A stretch of DNA of 64,000 bases from NCBI RefSeq assembly GCF_016756315.1, contig NZ_AP024235.1, positions 992,001-1,056,000 of the forward strand, written 5' to 3'. A program made the position numbers and the translations under genes. The DNA is from Alteromonas sp. KC3. GTDB lineage: Bacteria > Pseudomonadota > Gammaproteobacteria > Enterobacterales > Alteromonadaceae. Below the pieces are notes generated by a model that had not been told where the DNA came from, made no database searches, and saw nothing but the letters and a program-made list of their open reading frames with translations. This document shows positions 60,064-64,000 of this stretch, piece by piece (the stretch's first letter is position 1; each line of letters starts with the position of its first letter).

Positions 60064-61113
60064 TCACTTTCTCGCTTGAGCAAAGAGTTGATTGAATGCT
60101 TTCATCAGACTTTGAGAATGAGTAGAAGAATGAAGCAATGTCAACACTTGGCGACGTAACTTGGGGATCTGAACTAAGTCAGAAAAAAAGCCTGAAAATA
60201 GCGCGCCATTGTGCCCTTCTTTTTCGTCCACTTTCGCCGCCTGTTCTAAAAATGCTTCTAGCAGCACTTCATCCATTTGTTCGAAATGCCGTGCGGCTAT
60301 TACACTTAAAATATCTAGACGTGAAGATACTTCTTGTCTTAAAAGTGCAACTAATTGCGTATTAATGCGCTTAGAAAAAACATCACTGGAAAGTGCACGC
60401 AGAGCGCTAAGTGAGACATCACCGCTGTTTTGTAGACGTTCGATTGCAAATGTTTCTATCTGCTCTGGCAATGAGATGTTTTCACTCATCTCTAAGAAGG
60501 TATTGAGAAAAACGTCCGAATAAAGCGCCTTGTTAGTGCAAAACGCGCTAACGATGGCGTCATAGTGTTCGTGGCTTTTGAGACCGTGAACAAAGTCAGC
60601 GACACTTTGCATTGATATTTGTTGCCAATCGACTAATTGAGGCGCCTTTATATACGCTTCTACTTTTTGAGCATCTTCACTAAGTGGTTGTTTAAGTGTG
60701 TGTTTCACGAATGCGTTAAACTGAGCGAGTAGAGATTGACCAGGGACGAAGGAATACGGATTATCTGGTAGCGTTTGCGCTTTTTCAGAGTCGTCCGCGA
60801 CAGATTGCCCCAAAGCATCAACGATGATTTCTAAAAAATGATTTCGTGTGGCGGATACAACCAACCCTTGCTCATCAAGCGGTAACTTAATAAACCAAAT
60901 GTAATGCTGATTAGAAGCGCGTTTATTCCAAAAAACAATACCAAACCACGCATGCTGCTGACGAGGATAGGGGGCGTAGGCGCTGCCATTTTCAATATCT
61001 AAGAACTGTTGGCTATCAAGTGGGGTTAGTCTGCGACCCATGTCAAATACTTGATATTCTGTACCAGCGTGTAATAAAAACTCGCTGATTGAATTTATGC
61101 TATTGGCGCTCAT
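60064..61113 (-). CDS. DUF3549 family protein
   Basis: 349-residue soluble protein without signal peptide. The N-terminal block INSISEFLLHAGTEYQVFDMGRRLTPLD and HAWFGIVFWNKRASNQHYIWFIKLPLDEQGL is typical of DUF3549; the rest is helical and repeat-like, perhaps HEAT-like (e.g. RLDILSVIAARHFEQMDEVLLEAFL). ATG 61113 is chosen; the frame continues to 61188. Paired with DUF3301 downstream and divergent from yqcC, a neighbourhood conserved in related bacteria. Function unknown. Confidence 0.82.
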   Translation of the reverse strand: MSANSINSISEFLLHAGTEYQVFDMGRRLTPLDSQQFLDIENGSAYAPYPRQQHAWFGIVFWNKRASNQHYIWFIKLPLDEQGLVVSATRNHFLEIIVDALGQSVADDSEKAQTLPDNPYSFVPGQSLLAQFNAFVKHTLKQPLSEDAQKVEAYIKAPQLVDWQQISMQSVADFVHGLKSHEHYDAIVSAFCTNKALYSDVFLNTFLEMSENISLPEQIETFAIERLQNSGDVSLSALRALSSDVFSKRINTQLVALLRQEVSSRLDILSVIAARHFEQMDEVLLEAFLEQAAKVDEKEGHNGALFSGFFSDLVQIPKLRRQVLTLLHSSTHSQSLMKAFNQLFAQARK

Positions 61114-61210
61114 CGTGTATTCCGAAATTACTGCTAATGTTTTTGCTTTAAGGCGCAAGTTTATCACAGCTGTTGTTTTTTCTGACACGCCCAGCGAACT
61201 TTGTTTCCTA

Positions 61211-61219
61211 TGCTATACT
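61211..61219 (+). promoter_or_regulatory. Extended -10 promoter upstream of yqcC
   Basis: TGCTATACT contains an extended TG and -10 TATACT (61214-61219), about 60 bp upstream of yqcC. Confidence 0.5.
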
Positions 61220-61281
61220 GCGCCGCAATTTTAGTATTTGAAAAAATTTGAAGTAAGCCGTTAAACGAGGTGACGTCGACA

Positions 61282-61641
61282 GTGTCTTATATTGCTTTAA
61301 GCGCAGCGCTTGATGTATTGGCAATTACAATGCAAAAGGCAAACTTGTGGCCTGAACAGGTGCCTACAAAAGAAGCATTGCAAAGTAGTGAACCTTTCGC
61401 AATCGACACCATGCCATTTGAAAGCTGGTTGGCATTTATATTTATTCCCAAAATGCGCATGATTGTGGATGAGAAGATGCCTATTCCACCGATGAATATC
61501 GCACCTGCCGCCGAGGTCTATCTTCACTTAACCAACGAAGACTCTGCGGGCAAAGGCGTTGTGGAACAATTGCAGCGAATAGATGCTATAGCGAAGCAAT
61601 ATCAGGTTAGCTTTAAAAATAGCGATGGGAAGTACAGCTAG
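61282..61641 (+). CDS. yqcC: YqcC family protein (DUF446)
   Basis: 119-residue small soluble helical protein of the YqcC/DUF446 family: ANLWPEQVPTKEALQSSEPFAIDTM, WLAFIFIPKMRMIVDEKMPIPP and IAPAAEVYL. No ATG is available; GTG 61282 is 11 bases after GAGG and is preferred, with GTG 61270 as the alternative. Its last base overlaps the truC GTG. Function unknown; the yqcC-truC-yqcA order is the same as in E. coli. Confidence 0.9.
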   Translation: MSYIALSAALDVLAITMQKANLWPEQVPTKEALQSSEPFAIDTMPFESWLAFIFIPKMRMIVDEKMPIPPMNIAPAAEVYLHLTNEDSAGKGVVEQLQRIDAIAKQYQVSFKNSDGKYS

Positions 61642-62393
61642 TGGAAGCGTTAAGTCTCAGTAGTGAAAAACTAAATGTGCTTTTTCAAGATGAGCATGTA
61701 GTGGCAATTGATAAACCGCCTGGCTTATTGGTGCATCGCAGCCCGATTGATAAACATGAAACAGTTTTTGCAGTGCAGACCCTTCGCGACCAACTTGGCA
61801 AACATGTTTACCCCGCTCACCGGTTGGATAGACCTACATCTGGCGTTTTGCTATTTAGTTTTAATTCAGAGATTGCTGCCCAGCTTGGCAAGCAAATGAT
61901 GGAAAAACAAGTGACAAAGACGTATCACGCTGTTGTTCGCGGCTTTGTACATAATACTGGTCTTATCGACTATGCACTAAAATATCGCTACGATAAAATT
62001 GCAGATAAACACAAACGCCCCCAACAGCCACCTCAGCAAGCAACTACTGTGTATGAGTCAATCGCACACTTTGAGGTGCCTGAACCAGTAGGCAAGTATC
62101 AAAGTGCTCGATATTCGTTAGTAAAGCTTCATCCTAGTACGGGGCGCAAACATCAGCTAAGACGTCACATGGTGCATATTCGTCATCCCATCATTGGTGA
62201 TACAACGCATGGCGACGGCAAACAAAACAAATTCGCAAAGGCATACTTTAATTTTGCTAACTTGGCCTTAAGTTGTACTCATATGGGCTTTACGCACCCT
62301 GTTACTGGCCAGTGGGTGGATGTGAATACGGGCATGCATCAAGAGATGCAAAGGCTAGTAGATACATTACAGCCATTTAAAATAACGAAGTAA
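61641..62393 (+). CDS. truC: tRNA pseudouridine(65) synthase TruC
   Basis: RluA-family pseudouridine synthase that modifies U65 of tRNAs, 250 residues. The catalytic motif HRLDRPTSGVLLFSF carries the active Asp; LHPSTGRKHQLRRHM and the preceding YHAVVRG strand are present. GTG start shares a base with the yqcC stop (TAGTG). Followed 71 bp later by yqcA. Confidence 0.95.
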   Translation: MEALSLSSEKLNVLFQDEHVVAIDKPPGLLVHRSPIDKHETVFAVQTLRDQLGKHVYPAHRLDRPTSGVLLFSFNSEIAAQLGKQMMEKQVTKTYHAVVRGFVHNTGLIDYALKYRYDKIADKHKRPQQPPQQATTVYESIAHFEVPEPVGKYQSARYSLVKLHPSTGRKHQLRRHMVHIRHPIIGDTTHGDGKQNKFAKAYFNFANLALSCTHMGFTHPVTGQWVDVNTGMHQEMQRLVDTLQPFKITK

Positions 62394-62464
62394 CATGCAC
62401 GCTTAAGTATGGTGTTCGCTTGTTGCGAAAGTAATAAATTTATTATGAATTAAAAGAGGTAAAA

Positions 62465-62914
62465 ATGGCGACATTAACGATAATCGCGGGCACGGTTTAC
62501 GGTAATGCTCAGCATGTTGCGGAGCAAGTTGAAGAAAACTTAGCACAGCAGGGGATAGACTGCGTTCTAGAAAGTGATCCTTCAGTTACTGACTTTTCAG
62601 ACGCCGACGCTCTACTTGTTATTACTTCAACCACTGGGCAGGGCGATGTGCCACCTAATCTAGAATTTGTTTTTTCTGACTTGAAGGATGAGTCGCCGAT
62701 GTTAACAGGAAAGCCATTTGCAGTGGCTGCATTAGGTGATAGCAGCTACGGGGAAAGCTTTTGTGGCGCAGGTAAGCAATTTCAAGCACTACTTAATGAA
62801 CTTCAAGCGACTGCCGTTGCAGATTTATTAGAAGTTGATGCAATGGAGACATTGGAGCCAGAGAAAGACGTGGTTGAGTGGGTGAATAGCATTAAAGATA
62901 AGTTAATCGCGTAA
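62465..62914 (+). CDS. yqcA: Flavodoxin YqcA
   Basis: 149-residue flavodoxin. FMN phosphate loop TIIAGTVYGNAQHVAEQV, 50s loop TSTTGQGDVPPNL and 90s loop ALGDSSYGESFCGAGKQF. ATG has AGAGG upstream. Electron carrier of unknown partner; in E. coli it lies next to truC as here. Ends in a bidirectional terminator. Confidence 0.95.
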   Translation: MATLTIIAGTVYGNAQHVAEQVEENLAQQGIDCVLESDPSVTDFSDADALLVITSTTGQGDVPPNLEFVFSDLKDESPMLTGKPFAVAALGDSSYGESFCGAGKQFQALLNELQATAVADLLEVDAMETLEPEKDVVEWVNSIKDKLIA

Positions 62915-62920
62915 AGACAA

Positions 62921-62947
62921 AAAAATGGCGCGTTAAGCGCCATTTTT
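62921..62947 (+). terminator. Bidirectional terminator yqcA / dapD
   Basis: 11-bp stem AAAAATGGCGC (62921-62931) / GCGCCATTTTT (62937-62947) between convergent genes. Confidence 0.9.
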
Positions 62948-62972
62948 CGGATAAATCGCTACCTTCAAAAGG

Positions 62973-63797
62973 CTATTCAACACCGCGAAGTAAAGCGTTA
63001 ATACCTACTTTAGCGCGAGTCTTTGCATCAACTTTCTTAACAATGATTGCAGCGTACAAGCTGTACTTCCCATCTGCACTTGGCAAGTTGCCTGCAACAA
63101 CCACAGAACCCGCTGGTACACGACCATAATGGATTTCACCGGTTTCTCGATCATAAATACGCGTGCTTTGACCGATATAAACACCCATAGAGATCACTGA
63201 GCCTTCCTCGACGATTACGCCTTCTACAATTTCAGAACGCGCGCCAATAAAGCAGTTATCTTCAATAATTGTCGGGTTAGCTTGAAGCGGCTCTAGAACG
63301 CCACCAATCCCCACACCACCAGAAAGGTGAACATTTTTACCAATTTGAGCACATGAACCAACAGTTGCCCATGTATCTACCATAGTACCTTCATCTACAA
63401 ACGCACCAATATTGACATAAGAAGGCATGACCACTGCGTTCTTACCCACGAAAGTACCCGTACGAACGGCCGCTGGCGGAACGATACGTGCGCCATCTGC
63501 AGCAAATTGCTCAGCAGTATAGTTGGTATATTTCAGTGGTACCTTATCGTAAAATTTGCTTTCAGCACCTTCAATTACATCGTTATTGTGTAAGCGGAAG
63601 AAAAGCAGTACAGCTTTTTTTAGCCACTGGTGTACTACCCACTCGCCAGCTATTTTTTCAGCAACACGCGCTTTACCAGTGTTAAGTAGCTCAATAGCTT
63701 GTGCTACCGCGTTTTTAACATCTTCAGGTGCCGACGTTGGGCTAATGCTGTCGCGATTTTCGAAGGCGTCTTCAATAATGGCTTTCAATTCATTCAT
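62973..63797 (-). CDS. dapD: Tetrahydrodipicolinate N-succinyltransferase
   Basis: Lysine/diaminopimelate pathway enzyme, 274 residues. Left-handed beta-helix hexapeptide repeats ([47 protein letters not shown]) with [25 protein letters not shown] and a C-terminal segment. The start overlaps the glnD stop (ATGA), the known glnD-dapD order. Confidence 0.98.
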   Translation of the reverse strand: MNELKAIIEDAFENRDSISPTSAPEDVKNAVAQAIELLNTGKARVAEKIAGEWVVHQWLKKAVLLFFRLHNNDVIEGAESKFYDKVPLKYTNYTAEQFAADGARIVPPAAVRTGTFVGKNAVVMPSYVNIGAFVDEGTMVDTWATVGSCAQIGKNVHLSGGVGIGGVLEPLQANPTIIEDNCFIGARSEIVEGVIVEEGSVISMGVYIGQSTRIYDRETGEIHYGRVPAGSVVVAGNLPSADGKYSLYAAIIVKKVDAKTRAKVGINALLRGVE

Positions 63798-64000
63798 GGT
63801 ATCGTGATATCTTCAAGTTGATCGAGTTTAAACAGTATACGCTTTTTAAGGCTTACCTGTTGTTCTTGGGTTAATGCTTTGCCAGATTCATTGCTGACAA
63901 TAAAAATGTCTTCCGCGCGTTCGCCAATGGTGGCGATTTTTGCAAGCTTAAGTGTGGTGTTGGTATCGACGAAAGCGTGTCCAATTTTAGCCAAAATGCC
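63794..64000 (-). CDS. glnD: PII uridylyltransferase GlnD, C-terminal end (5' part outside window)
   Basis: Only the last about 68 residues are in the window. [39 protein letters not shown] is the C-terminal ACT domain of GlnD, the enzyme that uridylylates and deuridylylates PII proteins in response to glutamine. The catalytic nucleotidyltransferase and HD domains lie beyond the right edge. The stop overlaps the dapD start. Confidence 0.9.
   Translation of the reverse strand, partial: GILAKIGHAFVDTNTTLKLAKIATIGERAEDIFIVSNESGKALTQEQQVSLKKRILFKLDQLEDITIP

Overview
The window looks like chromosomal DNA of a marine gammaproteobacterium of the Alteromonadales, most likely Alteromonas or a close relative. 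Reasons: an alginate-degradation cluster with a TonB-dependent receptor, Alteromonas-style protein families (DUF3019, DUF3192, DUF3301, DUF3549, MipA-like, two-domain PL7/PL6 lyases), conserved gammaproteobacterial gene orders (eno-pyrG, mutS/pncC-recA, ccmABCDEFGHI, queF-syd-csrB-yqcC-truC-yqcA, glnD-dapD), and moderate GC. The genus is an inference; no rRNA is present.

Layout. 1-8.4 kb: alginate utilisation locus with a PL7 lipoprotein carrying an F5/8C module (cut by the left edge), a TonB-dependent receptor, a PL6-type lipoprotein lyase and a second PL7 lyase. An 8-bp motif (TTACCAAT) recurs in both promoter regions. 8.5-16.2 kb: housekeeping block eno, pyrG, mutS, pncC, recA, with a LexA box inside the recA promoter. 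16.4-18.4 kb: NatAB-type ABC exporter. 18.5-21.7 kb: mipA-DUF3019-rstA-rstB-like operon. 21.8-23.8 kb: secreted beta-propeller lipoprotein. 23.8-26.6 kb: orphan FliK-like/FlhB-C-like pair, divergent from the cytochrome c maturation operon ccmABCDEFGHI plus mlaA (26.8-35.0 kb). 35.0-38.6 kb: a frame-disrupted DUF4402 gene, galE with a small membrane protein, and a POT peptide transporter. 38.8-43.6 kb: ABC-type (group 2-like) capsule export operon; 44-48 kb: wecA-like, two glycosyltransferases and galU. 48-53.5 kb: ComEA-like protein, NAD-type isocitrate dehydrogenase, an HDOD-like protein, DUF3192 and ppnN. 53.5-64 kb: GGDEF protein, queF, syd, small genes, an untranslated GGA-rich RNA gene (csrB-like), DUF3301/DUF3549, yqcC, truC, yqcA, dapD and the 3' end of glnD.

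The most notable element is the approximately 555-nt RNA gene at 59136-59691. I count about 40 GGA triplets, at least six short hairpins present GGA in the loop, and it ends in a strong intrinsic terminator. A GacA/UvrY-type palindrome lies about 178 bp upstream of the likely start, and the gene lies between syd and yqcC, as csrB does in E. coli. It should act as a sponge for CsrA. Other points: a PL6 protein whose usual catalytic lysine position reads glutamine, a FlhB C-terminal mimic that begins just after the autocleavage position, a probable frameshift in a DUF4402 gene, and four 15-bp tandem repeats between mutS and pncC.

All assignments come from reading motifs and gene order; no database search was run.
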